A stretch of 36,471 nt of DNA from an uncultured Gammaproteobacteria bacterium (lineage in GTDB: Bacteria; Pseudomonadota; Gammaproteobacteria; Xanthomonadales; Xanthomonadaceae): contig CAMPGW010000020.1 of NCBI GenBank assembly GCA_946885735.1, forward strand, positions 1-36,471, written 5' to 3'. The notes beneath the pieces are model-generated. The model saw nothing but the letters and a program-made list of their open reading frames with translations, did no database searches and was not told the DNA's origin. Positions 25,731 through 35,643 of this stretch are shown here, piece after piece. Both the position numbers and the translations under genes were made by a program. Position 1 is the first letter of the stretch. Each line of letters opens with the position of its first letter.

Positions 25731-25736
25731 CGTCAA
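25731..25736 (-). promoter_or_regulatory. Candidate -35 element for folE2
   Basis: TTGACG on the minus strand overlaps the stop codon of the upstream gene. No good -10 lies 16-18 bases on (CATCTA at 17), so this is only a lead. Confidence 0.25.
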
Positions 25737-26509
25737 CCCGCGCGGGATGCTTCGCGGGCGGCATGCCATGCCTGCCACAGCGCGGTCGGAGGCGCGGCCG
25801 GGCGCGGCTCGCCGGTGCGGGCGAGCGCGCGCAGGCGCACACGGTCGAGCCGATGACGGGCACGCCGGAACAGCACGGCCTGCGGCAGTGCGGCGGGCAT
25901 CGCGGCGAACAGCTCGCTGCCCCAGTCACGCAGCAGCGCCCGCGATCGCGCCGTCGGCAGTTCCGCCGCCGAGAGTCCGTGGCGTGCCAGCAAGTGCATG
26001 GGAATACGCGCCTGGTCGTCATCGGCCAGACCCCGCGGAAGCCGGTGCAGCAGCCAATGCACGGCCAGGCTTTGGGCGGCGTCCTGCGTGCTGGCGCCGC
26101 CGAACACGGCGGCTTCGACGCGACTGGCCGCTTCGGCCGGGACCAGGAGATTCGCCAGTGCTTCCTCGGTGCTCGATACGCGCGGCGCCTCCGCCGCGAG
26201 CGCGACCAGGGCGCGCGCCAACTCGCGCCAGGGCGCGTCCGCGGGCATCGGCGCCACCAGCGGATGGCGGGATTCGCCCGCCGTGATCGCCAGCAGGGTT
26301 TCGGCCCACCAGCCCGCCTTGGCCCGCGCCACGCCGGGATCGCTCAGCTCGAACACGGTCTCGCGCAGTTCATGCAGCAGGGCACCCCAGGCGAGGAAGC
26401 GCTCGCGCGCGGGCGCCGGGCAGAAAGGCTCGACGAAGCGCATCTCCGGCTCGCGCGCCAGCCACTTGGCGACGAAATGATCGCGCGCGGTGGCCCCGCC
26501 TTCGATCAC
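25733..26509 (-). CDS. Squalene/phytoene synthase-family protein, probably non-canonical
   Basis: A 258-residue helical protein. The pattern MRFVEPFCPAPARERFLAWGA, then LRETVFELSDPGVARAKAGWW, then SLAVHWLLHRLPRG and ARIPMHLL follows the trans-isoprenyl head-to-head synthase fold. The catalytic Asp-rich DxxxD motifs expected in squalene or phytoene synthase are not evident: the first helix reads LLHELRETV. The family also includes the NDUFAF6 complex I assembly factor, which lacks prenyl synthase activity, so such a role is possible. The GTG start at 26509 overlaps the gph stop (GTGA). It ends the cluster that contains ubiG and gph. Confidence 0.75.
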   Translation of the reverse strand: MIEGGATARDHFVAKWLAREPEMRFVEPFCPAPARERFLAWGALLHELRETVFELSDPGVARAKAGWWAETLLAITAGESRHPLVAPMPADAPWRELARALVALAAEAPRVSSTEEALANLLVPAEAASRVEAAVFGGASTQDAAQSLAVHWLLHRLPRGLADDDQARIPMHLLARHGLSAAELPTARSRALLRDWGSELFAAMPAALPQAVLFRRARHRLDRVRLRALARTGEPRPAAPPTALWQAWHAAREASRAG

Positions 26510-27171
26510 GGCGCGAGCAGGCCCGGACGCAGCAGGTCGCGCGGGCGTTCGGCGATGCGGTCCGCGCCCCAGGCCGAAGGCGTCTCGTGGCCGAGCCGAT
26601 AGCCCCACATCGCGGCGACCGAGGCCATGCCGGCCGCACGGGCGGCAACGATATCGCGCTCGTCGTCGCCGACGTACACGCAGCGCGTCGCCGGCACCTG
26701 CAATTGCGCGCAGGCATGCAGCAGCTGGTCGGGCTCGGGTTTCTTGCGCGGCAGGCTGTCACCGCCCAGCAAGGTCGCGCAGCGCCGCGTCCAGCCCATG
26801 CTGCCCACCACGCCTTCGGCGAGGTAGTGCGGCTTGTTGGTGACGATGCCCCAGCGCGAGCCGGCTCGCTCGATCGACGCCAGCACTTCTTCCACGCCAT
26901 CGAAGGGCGTGCTGTGGCGCGCGACCGCATCGGCGTAGACGTCGAGGAAAGGCTGCAGGAACGCCTCGCGTTGCGCGGCCTCGAGCTCGGGAAAGGCCAC
27001 GCCCAGCATCGCCCGGCCACCCTTGGAGACCACCGGGCGCAGTTGCGCCAGCGACAGCGGCGCGCGGCCTTCGCGCGCGAGGATGACGTTCATCGCCTCG
27101 AGCAGGTCGACCGCGCTGTCCACCAGCGTGCCGTCGAGGTCGAACAGCACCAGCGGGGCGATGGCGCTCAC
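26506..27171 (-). CDS. gph: HAD-family phosphatase, phosphoglycolate phosphatase-like (Gph)
   Basis: A 221-residue HAD hydrolase. The nucleophile motif is [10 protein letters not shown] (Asp11, Asp13), motif II is VTNKP, motif [12 protein letters not shown], and motif IV GDDERDI. The helical cap between motifs I and II is of the Gph size. It would dephosphorylate 2-phosphoglycolate, for instance from repair of 3'-phosphoglycolate DNA ends. The related MupP (MurNAc-6-phosphate phosphatase) has the same fold and is also found beside ubiG in Pseudomonas, so that activity is a real alternative. The GTG start overlaps the ubiG stop. Confidence 0.87.
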   Translation of the reverse strand: MSAIAPLVLFDLDGTLVDSAVDLLEAMNVILAREGRAPLSLAQLRPVVSKGGRAMLGVAFPELEAAQREAFLQPFLDVYADAVARHSTPFDGVEEVLASIERAGSRWGIVTNKPHYLAEGVVGSMGWTRRCATLLGGDSLPRKKPEPDQLLHACAQLQVPATRCVYVGDDERDIVAARAAGMASVAAMWGYRLGHETPSAWGADRIAERPRDLLRPGLLAP

Positions 27172-27869
27172 GGCTTGCGCGCGCAGGCGAGGTAATTCAC
27201 GCCGAGGTGGCGACCGACCCAGGCCTTGCGGCGGATCGGGTCGTAGGCCAGGCCCGAGACATCCTCGAGCTGTAGGCCCGCCTCGCGCAGCCAGGCACCG
27301 AGTTCCGAGGGGCGGATGAACTTCTGGTAGTCGTGGGTGCCGCGAGGAAGCAGCCCCGCCACGTACTCGGCGCCGACGATGGCCGCGCCGAACGCTTGCG
27401 GCGTCCGGTCCAGCGTGGAGACGAAGAGCGAACCGCCCGGCGCGAGCAGGTCCGCGCAGGCGCGCAGCACCGAGCCGGGATCGGGGACGTGTTCGAGCAT
27501 CTCCATGCAGGTGACGGCGTCGAAGGCCGCGGGCATGTCGCGCGCGAGTTCCTCGACCGACACCAGCCGGTAATCCACCTTGCGACCGGACTCGAGCAGA
27601 TGCAGCTTCGCCACGTCGATCAGTTCCGGCGAGAGGTCCAGCGCGGTGACATCGGCGCCCTCCCCGGCCAGCGCTTCGCTGAGCAGGCCGGCGCCGCAGC
27701 CGACGTCGAGCACGCGCGCGCCGCGCAACGCGACGCGGTCGGCGACATAGCGCAGTCGCGCGGGGTTGAGGTCGTGCAGCGGGCGCTGCGGTCCTTCCGG
27801 ATCCCACCAGCGGGTGGCGAGCGCACCGAAGCGCGCGATCTCCTCCGGGTGGACGTTGGGCGTGTTCAT
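27168..27869 (-). CDS. ubiG: Bifunctional 3-demethylubiquinone/2-polyprenyl-6-hydroxyphenol O-methyltransferase (UbiG)
   Basis: A 233-residue SAM-dependent methyltransferase. The N-terminal [18 protein letters not shown], the SAM site [15 protein letters not shown] (53-67) and [10 protein letters not shown] are diagnostic of Ubi[13 protein letters not shown] and GVNYL close the protein. It performs both O-methylations of ubiquinone biosynthesis at the cytoplasmic membrane face. GAGGAG lies six bases before ATG 27869 and overlaps the end of the deaminase gene region, 10 bp upstream. Confidence 0.95.
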   Translation of the reverse strand: MNTPNVHPEEIARFGALATRWWDPEGPQRPLHDLNPARLRYVADRVALRGARVLDVGCGAGLLSEALAGEGADVTALDLSPELIDVAKLHLLESGRKVDYRLVSVEELARDMPAAFDAVTCMEMLEHVPDPGSVLRACADLLAPGGSLFVSTLDRTPQAFGAAIVGAEYVAGLLPRGTHDYQKFIRPSELGAWLREAGLQLEDVSGLAYDPIRRKAWVGRHLGVNYLACARKP

Positions 27870-27879
27870 GCCGATCTCC

Positions 27880-29238
27880 TCAGGCGGGCTTGCGCACCGC
27901 GGCGATGCGGTCGCGCCACCGGGCGGCGCGCGCAAGTAGTCCGGGTACGTCCATGTCCACCAGTTCGCCGTCGGCGAGCTTGCGTCGGCCGGCAATCCAC
28001 ACGTCGCGCACCTGGCTGCGCCCGCAGGCATACACCAGCTGCGAAATCGGATGGTACAGCGGCTGCGTCTCGATGCCGCCCAGCGACACGCAGGTGAAGT
28101 CGGCCTGCTTGCCGACCTCGAGCGACCCGATGCGATCGCCCAGCCCGAGCGCGCGCGCGCCGCCGAGCGTGGCGGCGTGCAGCGTGGCCGCCGCATCCAT
28201 GGCGGTGGCGTCCCCGGCCACGCCCTTGGCGAGCAAGGCCGCGGTGCGCAGTTCGTCGAACATGTCCAGGTCGTTGTTGCTGGCGCAGCCGTCGGTGCCG
28301 ATGGCGAGGTTGACGCCGGCGCGGCGCAGGGCCTCCGCCGGGCAGAAACCCGAGGCCAGCTTGAGGTTGGACTGCGGGCAGTGCGCCACCGACACGCCGC
28401 GTTCCGCGCACAGCGCGATCTCCGCTTCGGTCAGCTGGGTCATGTGCACGGCGACCAGGCGCTCGTTGACCAGGCCCAGGCGATCGAGCCGCGCCAGCGG
28501 GCGCTGGCCGTGCTGGCGCACCGACTCCTCGACCTCGTGCGCGGTCTCATGCACGTGGCAGTGCACCGGCAGGTCCAGTTGCTCGGCAAGCATGCGGATG
28601 CGTTCGAAACTCGGGTCGCCGACCGTGTAGGGCGCGTGCGGCGCGAAGCTGAAGGTGACGAGGGGGTCGCGCCGGTAGGCGTCGTGCACCTCCAGGCCCT
28701 TGTCGAAATACTCGGCGGTCGTGGCCGCCCAGGCCGACGGGAAGTCGATGAAGGGCAGGCCGACGACGGCGCGGAAACCCAGGCGCTTGTAGGTCGCCGC
28801 CTGCATGTCCGGGAAGAAATAGTTCTCGTTGCAGCAGGTGGTGCCGCCGCGCAACATCTCCGCGACGGCGAGTTCGCAACCGTCGGCGATGAAGGCCGGG
28901 CTCATCACCGCCGCCTCGACCGGCCAGATGTGCTCCTGCAGCCAGGGCATCAGCGGCAGGTCGTCGGCTACCCCGCGCATCAGGGTCATCGGGTTATGCG
29001 TGTGCGCGTTCACCAGGCCCGGGATCAGCACCGCGTCGGGTCGGCTGACCCGCTCGCGGGGCGCGAACCGCGCATGGGCCTCGGCCACCGGCAGCAGGGC
29101 GACGATGCGCCCCTCGTCCACCACCAGCGCGTGACCTTCGAGCACCACGCCGCGCGGTTCCACCGGCACGATCCAGCCGGCCTCGACCAGCAGATCGCAG
29201 GCTTGCGGGGCGCCCTGGCTTCCTTGCGGCGCGGCCAT
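27880..29238 (-). CDS. TRZ/ATZ-family amidohydrolase, 5'-methylthioadenosine/S-adenosylhomocysteine deaminase type
   Basis: A 452-residue amidohydrolase-superfamily enzyme. Metal ligands are visible in NAHTHNP (His79, His81), HCHVHET (around His228) and GTDG (Asp316), and APHAPYT (His201) matches the MtaD/SAH-deaminase group. It would deaminate the adenine of methylthioadenosine or S-adenosylhomocysteine to the inosine form. Placement directly before ubiG makes sense, because UbiG releases S-adenosylhomocysteine; that link is inference. ATG 29238 is chosen because it gives the normal N-terminus; the ribosome-binding site is weak. It begins 13 bp after efp. Confidence 0.87.
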   Translation of the reverse strand: MAAPQGSQGAPQACDLLVEAGWIVPVEPRGVVLEGHALVVDEGRIVALLPVAEAHARFAPRERVSRPDAVLIPGLVNAHTHNPMTLMRGVADDLPLMPWLQEHIWPVEAAVMSPAFIADGCELAVAEMLRGGTTCCNENYFFPDMQAATYKRLGFRAVVGLPFIDFPSAWAATTAEYFDKGLEVHDAYRRDPLVTFSFAPHAPYTVGDPSFERIRMLAEQLDLPVHCHVHETAHEVEESVRQHGQRPLARLDRLGLVNERLVAVHMTQLTEAEIALCAERGVSVAHCPQSNLKLASGFCPAEALRRAGVNLAIGTDGCASNNDLDMFDELRTAALLAKGVAGDATAMDAAATLHAATLGGARALGLGDRIGSLEVGKQADFTCVSLGGIETQPLYHPISQLVYACGRSQVRDVWIAGRRKLADGELVDMDVPGLLARAARWRDRIAAVRKPA

Positions 29239-29251
29239 CCGGGCGCCGGCC

Positions 29252-29818
29252 TTACTTGACCCGGCCGACGTATTCGCCCGAGCGCGTGTCCACCTTGATG
29301 ATCTCTTCCTGGCCGACGAACAGCGGCACGCGGACGGTGGCGCCGGTCTCGAGCTTGGCGGGCTTGCCGCCGCCGCCGGAGGTGTCGCCGCGTACGCCCG
29401 GGTCGGTCTCGACGATCTTGAGTTCGACGAAGTTCGGCGGCTGCACCGCAATCGGCGAGCCGTTCCACAGCGTCACCACGCAGGGCTCCTCGCCCTTGAG
29501 CCACTGCCAGCTGTCGCCGACCGCGGCCTTGTCGGCCTGCACCTGCTCGAAGGATTCCTGCTGCATGAAGTGCCAGTACTCGCCGTCGGCGTAGAGGAAC
29601 TGCATGTCGGTGTCCATCACGTCCGCGGCTTCCAGCGAATCGGTCGCCTTCATGGTCAGCTCGACCACGCGGCCCGACTTGATGTTGCGGTACTTGATGC
29701 GGGTGAAGGCCTGGCCCTTGCCCGGCTTGACGTACTCGGTCTCGGTGATCACGCAGGGGTCGCGGTTGACCAGGATCTTCATGCCGGTCTTGACGTCGTT
29801 CATGCCATAGGAGGCCAT
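29252..29818 (-). CDS. efp: Translation elongation factor P
   Basis: A 188-residue EF-P. The modification loop is [10 protein letters not shown] with the target lysine at residue 34, as in E. coli. The three beta domains are complete and the C-terminus carries [10 protein letters not shown] and [14 protein letters not shown] relieves ribosome stalling at proline runs. The KPGKGQ loop and the divergent epmB indicate beta-lysylation, not rhamnosylation (which uses Arg32). GGAG lies six bases before the ATG. The epmA ligase gene is not in the window. Confidence 0.97.
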   Translation of the reverse strand: MASYGMNDVKTGMKILVNRDPCVITETEYVKPGKGQAFTRIKYRNIKSGRVVELTMKATDSLEAADVMDTDMQFLYADGEYWHFMQQESFEQVQADKAAVGDSWQWLKGEEPCVVTLWNGSPIAVQPPNFVELKIVETDPGVRGDTSGGGGKPAKLETGATVRVPLFVGQEEIIKVDTRSGEYVGRVK

Positions 29819-29859
29819 CGGAAGCTCCAGGAGATAAGGAAGCCACCGGGATCAGCGGC

Positions 29860-29865
29860 TACAAT
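29860..29865 (+). promoter_or_regulatory. Candidate -10 box for epmB
   Basis: TACAAT, 5/6 to consensus, lies 35 bases before ATG 29901 in the 82-bp spacer between the divergent efp and epmB genes. The -35 region (AGGAAG) is poor. Confidence 0.4.
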
Positions 29866-29900
29866 GGGACCGACACGGGCCACGCCCGGTCGAGCCCGCA

Positions 29901-30932
<1,032 letters not shown>

Positions 30933-31008
30933 TGGCTTTCACAATCGCGCTTCTGGTATCGTTTTAAGCTACCGCCGCAAGTCATTGAAGAACAAAGGAG
31001 TGCCATTG

Positions 31009-33084
31009 ATGGCACAGCAGGATGCAGTGATCCGGCTGCTCCTGGTCGAAGACCAGCTGGAAGATGCAGAGCACCTGATCAGCATGCTGCGCAATGGCGG
31101 CATGGCGATCCGGCCGCAGCGCCCCGAATCGCTGGAGGACCTGGACCACCTGCTGGCGACCCAGAGCATCGACATGGTCGTTGCGCGCAGCGAAGCGCGC
31201 TACATCCCGTTCGCGGAGGCCGCGCGCCGGGTCGAGGCCACGGGCAAGGACATCCCGGTGCTGGCCGTCTGCGACAAGCTCGACGAACAGACCGTGCTGG
31301 CCGGCATCGCCGCCGGCGCGCGCGAGGTGGCCGTGCGCTCGCGCCCGGAGCACGTGCAGTTCGTGGTGCGCAATGAATTCCAGGCCCTGCTCAGCCGTCG
31401 CGGCCTGCGCCACCTGGAAGCCGCGCTGCGCGAGACCGAGCGCCGCTGCGACGCGCTGATCTCCTCCTCGCGCGATCCGATCGCCTACGTCCACCAGGGC
31501 ATGCACATCCGCGCCAACAAGGCCTACCTGGACATGTTCGGCTTCGAGGATTTCGAGGACATCGAGGGGCTGTCGGTGCTCGACCTGGTGTCGCCGGGCG
31601 ACGCCGACGCCTTCAAGCAGCTGATCAAGCGCATCGACAAGGGCGAGTCGCCGCCGCGGCAGATGCCGATCCACGCGCAGAAGACCGACGGCACGGTGTT
31701 CGACGCGACGATGGAGTTCACGCCGGCCACCTACGAGGGCGAACCCTGCCTGCAGATCGTCTTCCGCCAGCAGTCGGTGGACGAGGAGATGGTGCGCGAG
31801 CTCGACACGCTGCGCCAGCGCGACCCGCTGACCGAGCTGTACAACCGCCAGTACTTCATGGGCGAGCTCGAGGCCGCGGTGGCCGTCGCCGCCGACGGCA
31901 AGGGCGCGCAGAGCCTGCTGCTGATCGAGCCCGACAACTACGAGGGCCGGCTCGGCGAGATCGGCCTGGCGCATGCCGACGAGATGCTCAAGCAGATCGC
32001 CGCGCGCCTGCAGTCGGTCCTGTCGGGCGACGTGGACGCCGCGCGCTTCGGCGACCACAGCTTCGCCGTGCTGGCGCGCCGGCACGACCACCGCCAGACC
32101 CAGGAGCTGGCCGAGCGCATCCGCGCCGCCTTCGACGGCCACATCCTCGAGGTCGGCACGCAGTCGCTCGCGCTCACCGTCAGCCTGGGCGGCGTGCAGA
32201 TCGGCGAGAAGATCGCCAGCCTGCCGCAGATCATGGCCAAGGCCAGCCAGTGCCTGCAGTCGGCGCAGGGCGTGGGCGGCAACCGCGCCGAGATCTTCGA
32301 CCCCGCGGCCCGCGACCGCGCCGAGGAAGAACGCATCCAGGCCTGGGTGCAGCGCATCCAGGACGCCCTGCGCGAGGACCAGTTCCAGCTCAACTTCCAG
32401 CCGATGATCAGCCTGACCGGCGACCCCAACGAGCACTACGAGGTGCTGTTGCGGATGAAGGCGCCTTCGGGGGAACTGGTCGCGCCCGACCAGTTCATGC
32501 CGATCGCGGAAGAACACGGGATGCTGGTGGACCTGGACCGCTGGGTCATCGGCCGCACCATCACGCTGCTGGCCGAACGCCGCAAGCAGGGCCGCGAGAC
32601 CACGCTGTTCGTGAAGGTGTCACCCTCGTCGCTGGTGGAGGGCGACCTGCACAACTACATCGGCGCGCAGCTCAAGGCGCACCAGGTCCCCGGCGCGCGG
32701 CTGGTGCTGCAGTTGCCGGAATCGAAGGTCTACACCCACCTGCGGCCGCTGCAGGCCTTCCAGAAGATCGTCGCCAGCTTCGGCTGCCGGCTGTGCCTGG
32801 AGCAGTTCGGCACCGGGCTCAATTCGTTCCAGATGCTGACCCACTTCGACCCGGCGGTGCTCAAGATCGACCGCGGCTTCATCGTCGACCTGGCCAAGAA
32901 CACCGAGAACCAGAAGAAGGTGCGCGAGTTCGTCGCCCAGGCGCGCAAGCTCGACAAGCAGACCATCGCCGAGTTCGTCTCCGACGCCAGTTCGATGACG
33001 GTGCTGTTCTCGATCGGCGTGGACCTGGTGCAGGGCAACTTCCTGGCCCCGCCAGGCCCGGCGATGAACTACGAGTTCGGCTGA
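31009..33084 (+). CDS. fimX: FimX-type degenerate GGDEF/EAL protein (REC-PAS-GGDEF-EAL)
   Basis: A 691-residue cytoplasmic protein, the same length as Pseudomonas aeruginosa FimX. Domains are a receiver-like domain (about 7-125), PAS (145-255), GGDEF (265-430) and EAL (440-691). The receiver lacks a convincing phosphoacceptor Asp (MVVARSEARY at that strand). GGDEF is degenerate to GDHSF (348-352), and EAL to EVL (478-480) with EQFGTG in place of DDFGTG, so neither cyclase nor phosphodiesterase activity is expected. FimX proteins instead bind c-di-GMP through the EAL domain and control type IV pilus assembly. AAGGAG lies eight bases before the ATG. Confidence 0.92.
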   Translation: MAQQDAVIRLLLVEDQLEDAEHLISMLRNGGMAIRPQRPESLEDLDHLLATQSIDMVVARSEARYIPFAEAARRVEATGKDIPVLAVCDKLDEQTVLAGIAAGAREVAVRSRPEHVQFVVRNEFQALLSRRGLRHLEAALRETERRCDALISSSRDPIAYVHQGMHIRANKAYLDMFGFEDFEDIEGLSVLDLVSPGDADAFKQLIKRIDKGESPPRQMPIHAQKTDGTVFDATMEFTPATYEGEPCLQIVFRQQSVDEEMVRELDTLRQRDPLTELYNRQYFMGELEAAVAVAADGKGAQSLLLIEPDNYEGRLGEIGLAHADEMLKQIAARLQSVLSGDVDAARFGDHSFAVLARRHDHRQTQELAERIRAAFDGHILEVGTQSLALTVSLGGVQIGEKIASLPQIMAKASQCLQSAQGVGGNRAEIFDPAARDRAEEERIQAWVQRIQDALREDQFQLNFQPMISLTGDPNEHYEVLLRMKAPSGELVAPDQFMPIAEEHGMLVDLDRWVIGRTITLLAERRKQGRETTLFVKVSPSSLVEGDLHNYIGAQLKAHQVPGARLVLQLPESKVYTHLRPLQAFQKIVASFGCRLCLEQFGTGLNSFQMLTHFDPAVLKIDRGFIVDLAKNTENQKKVREFVAQARKLDKQTIAEFVSDASSMTVLFSIGVDLVQGNFLAPPGPAMNYEFG

Positions 33085-33111
33085 GGCGCAAACGCCCCAG
33101 CCGGTCTGGAC

Positions 33112-33987
33112 TCAGCCCTCGCGCAAGCGCTGGATGCGCTCGGCCAGCGGCGGATGCGTCATGAACAGCTTGCGCAGGCCATGCGCCACGCCGCCGGAGA
33201 TGCCGAAGGCGCGGATCGAGCTGGGCAGCGTGCTGGCGCCGTAGGTCTGGCCCAGCTTCTCGAGCGCGGCGATCATCTTCGGCCGGCCCGCCAGCTGGGC
33301 GCCGCCGGCATCGGCGCGGAACTCGCGGTGGCGGCTGAACCACATCACCACGATCGAGGCCAGCAGGCCGAACACCATGTCCAGCACCATCACGATGCCG
33401 AAATAGGCCAGGCCGGGGCCGCCGTCGCGGTTGCCGGAGATGGCGGCGTCGATGGCGCGTCCGACCACGCGCGAGAGGAAGATGACGAAGGTGTTCACCA
33501 CGCCCTGGATCAGCGCCATGGTGACCATGTCGCCGTTGGCGACGTGGCTGACTTCGTGGCCGATCACCGCCTCGGCCTCGTCGCGGCTCATCGCGCGCAG
33601 CAGGCCCGAGGACACCGCGACCAGCGCGTTGTTGCGGCTCGGCCCGGTGGCGAAGGCGTTGATTTCGGGCGCGTCGTAGAAGCCGACTTCCGGCGTCTTG
33701 ATGCCGGCGGCGGCGGCCTGGCGGGTGACGGTCTCCAGCAACCAGCGCTCGGCCTCGTTGCGCGGCTGTTCGATCACCTGCACGCCCATCGAGCGCTTGG
33801 CCATCCACTTGGAGATCGCCAGGCTGACGAAGGCGCCACCGAAGCCGATGACCGCGGCGAAAAACAGCAAGCCGGCGTTACTGCCCAGGCTGATGCCGAA
33901 GTACGCCATCAGCAGGTTGCCCACGGTACCCAGCAGCACCAGGACGGCCAGGTTGGTCAGGATCAGCAGGGACAGGCGCTTGAGCAT
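33112..33987 (-). CDS. htpX: Membrane zinc metalloprotease HtpX
   Basis: A 291-residue M48B protease. Two N-terminal membrane spans (about 7-30 and 38-58) precede the zinc motif HEVSH (His144, Glu145, His148); two more spans follow, and REFRADAGG supplies the third ligand. HtpX degrades misfolded inner-membrane proteins together with FtsH and is often induced by envelope stress. Only 27 bp separate its stop from the convergent fimX stop. Confidence 0.96.
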   Translation of the reverse strand: MLKRLSLLILTNLAVLVLLGTVGNLLMAYFGISLGSNAGLLFFAAVIGFGGAFVSLAISKWMAKRSMGVQVIEQPRNEAERWLLETVTRQAAAAGIKTPEVGFYDAPEINAFATGPSRNNALVAVSSGLLRAMSRDEAEAVIGHEVSHVANGDMVTMALIQGVVNTFVIFLSRVVGRAIDAAISGNRDGGPGLAYFGIVMVLDMVFGLLASIVVMWFSRHREFRADAGGAQLAGRPKMIAALEKLGQTYGASTLPSSIRAFGISGGVAHGLRKLFMTHPPLAERIQRLREG

Positions 33988-34050
33988 CGTGGTCTCTCGG
34001 TTGTGATCGTCGAAAAAAGGGCGGCGCCGGCTGGCGCGTCCATGCCTAGA

Positions 34051-34965
34051 ATGTGGGCCAGCCGTCCTGAATCAAGTCCGCCCTTGGCCACTGCCCCACC
34101 CTACCGCGGCCGATTCGCGCCCTCGCCCACCGGCCCGCTGCACCTGGGGTCCTTGCTGGCGGCCCTGGGCAGCTGGCTGATGGCGCGCCAGGCGGGCGGG
34201 CAGTGGCTGTTGCGCATCGAGGACATCGACCCGCCGCGCGAGCGCCGCGGGATGGCTGCCCGCCACATCCGCGACCTGGCGCGCTTCGGTTTCGACCCCG
34301 ATGGACCGGTCGAGTTCCAGAGCCGGCGCTCCGACGTCTACGCACACGCGCTGGACCACCTGCGCGACGGCGGCTGGGCCTTTCCATGCCGGTGCAGCCG
34401 CAGCGACCTGGCCGCCATGGGCGGGGTGCACCACGCCTGCGTGCCGAATCCATCCGGACACGCCGCGGCGTGGCGGGTGCGGTTGCCGCCCGGGGTGGTG
34501 GCCTTCCAGGACCGCTTCCGCGGCCCGCAATCGCAGGACCCGTCGCGTGAAGCCGGGGACCCGGTGGTGCTGCGCGCCGACGGACTGTGGGCCTACCAGC
34601 TCGCCGTGGTCGTGGATGACGCCGCGCAGGGCATCACCGAGGTGGTGCGCGGCGCCGACCTGCTCGATTCGACGGCGCGCCAGATCGCGCTGCAACGACT
34701 GCTCGGCGCTCCCACGCCGGGCTACGCGCATTTGCCGGTCGTACGCGAGGCGGGCGGAGCCAAGCTGTCCAAGAGCCTGGCCGCACTGCCGGTCGATCCC
34801 GCCGACCCCTTGCCCCCGCTGCGGGCCGCATTCCGGATGCTCGGCCAGGACGCCGCGGTGCTGGACGGCCCGATGACCGCCCGGCGCGCGCTGGAGCGCG
34901 CCCTGGCCCACTTCGAGCCCGTCCGCGTACCGGACCACGACGTGGTGCCGGCCGCCCCGCACTGA
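34051..34965 (+). CDS. gluQ: Glutamyl-Q tRNA(Asp) synthetase
   Basis: A class I synthetase fragment lacking an anticodon-binding domain, 304 residues from ATG 34051. [14 protein letters not shown] contains the HIGH-like site and KLSKS the KMSKS-like site. CRCS and HHAC outline the zinc region of GluQ. It attaches glutamate to queuosine in tRNA(Asp). The start is uncertain: TAGAAT (34047-34052) overlapping this ATG resembles a -10 box, and TTG 34084 would give an N-terminus of the length seen in E. coli GluQ. Neither has a ribosome-binding site. Confidence 0.9.
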   Translation: MWASRPESSPPLATAPPYRGRFAPSPTGPLHLGSLLAALGSWLMARQAGGQWLLRIEDIDPPRERRGMAARHIRDLARFGFDPDGPVEFQSRRSDVYAHALDHLRDGGWAFPCRCSRSDLAAMGGVHHACVPNPSGHAAAWRVRLPPGVVAFQDRFRGPQSQDPSREAGDPVVLRADGLWAYQLAVVVDDAAQGITEVVRGADLLDSTARQIALQRLLGAPTPGYAHLPVVREAGGAKLSKSLAALPVDPADPLPPLRAAFRMLGQDAAVLDGPMTARRALERALAHFEPVRVPDHDVVPAAPH

Positions 34966-35115
34966 TCGGTCAGCAGCGCCCGGAGACGGGTTTCCGTGGT
35001 CCGGCGCACAGCGATTCACGGGCGCTTTCTTGCATGCTGGCCCCGGAGAGGCGATGCTCCCAAGGATAAGCGGTACAGATTCCTTGCGGCACTTGCGTAC
35101 TTTTCCGGGGTGGAC

Positions 35116-35643
35116 ATGTCTCAGTCACGCATCATCAAGAAGTATCCGAACCGTCGTCTGTACGACACGGAGATCTCCAGCTACGTCACGCTCGAGGACG
35201 TTCGCCAGCTGATCGTGGACGGGGAATCGTTCGAGGTGCGCGACGCGCGCTCGGGCAAGGACCTGACCCGCGCGGTGCTGCTGCAGATCCTCGCCGAGCA
35301 CGAGGACATCGGCCAGCCGATCTTCTCCACCCAGCTGCTGACCACGGTGATCCGCTTCTACGGCGATTCGCTGCAGGGCATCATCGGCAGCTACCTGGAA
35401 CGCAGCATCCAGACCTTCAGCGACCAGCAGCAACAGCTGCGCGGCACCCTCGGCAACCTGGTGGTGCAGAACCCGTGGCACCTGCTCAACCAGCTGACCG
35501 AGCGCAACATGGAAATCTGGAAGGGCGTGCAGCAGGGCATCAAGAGCGGACTGTCGGGCGCCGGCGAAAAGACCGAAGCACCGGACGAGGCGCCCAAGGC
35601 CGCGGCCGCGCCGCGGCCCCGGCGCCGCGCCGCGCAGCGGTGA
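35116..35643 (+). CDS. phaR: Polyhydroxyalkanoate synthesis repressor PhaR
   Basis: A 175-residue PhaR. The DNA-binding N-terminal domain is RIIKKYPNRRLYDTEISSYV, followed by the accumulation-regulator domain (VLLQILAEHED, QPIFSTQLLT) and a Gln-rich helix. The last 25 residues are Ala/Pro/Arg-rich. PhaR represses phasin and PHA genes when free and binds PHA granules when they accumulate. GGGG lies five bases before ATG 35116; GTG 35110 is a possible alternative. The 150-bp upstream gap has TTGCAT at 35030 and a poor -10, nothing firmer. The stop overlaps the phaB start as GTGA. Confidence 0.92.
   Translation: MSQSRIIKKYPNRRLYDTEISSYVTLEDVRQLIVDGESFEVRDARSGKDLTRAVLLQILAEHEDIGQPIFSTQLLTTVIRFYGDSLQGIIGSYLERSIQTFSDQQQQLRGTLGNLVVQNPWHLLNQLTERNMEIWKGVQQGIKSGLSGAGEKTEAPDEAPKAAAAPRPRRRAAQR

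Noticed and set aside
33988..34030. Minus-strand GCGCC-AGCC-GGCGC hairpin near a six-T run upstream of htpX, as a terminator
   Set aside because: The stem is only 5 bp and is separated from the T-run; no leftward gene ends there, since gluQ runs the other way.
34970..35000. CCCG-GAGA-CGGG hairpin after gluQ as a terminator
   Set aside because: A 4-bp stem followed by only three T residues is too weak to call.
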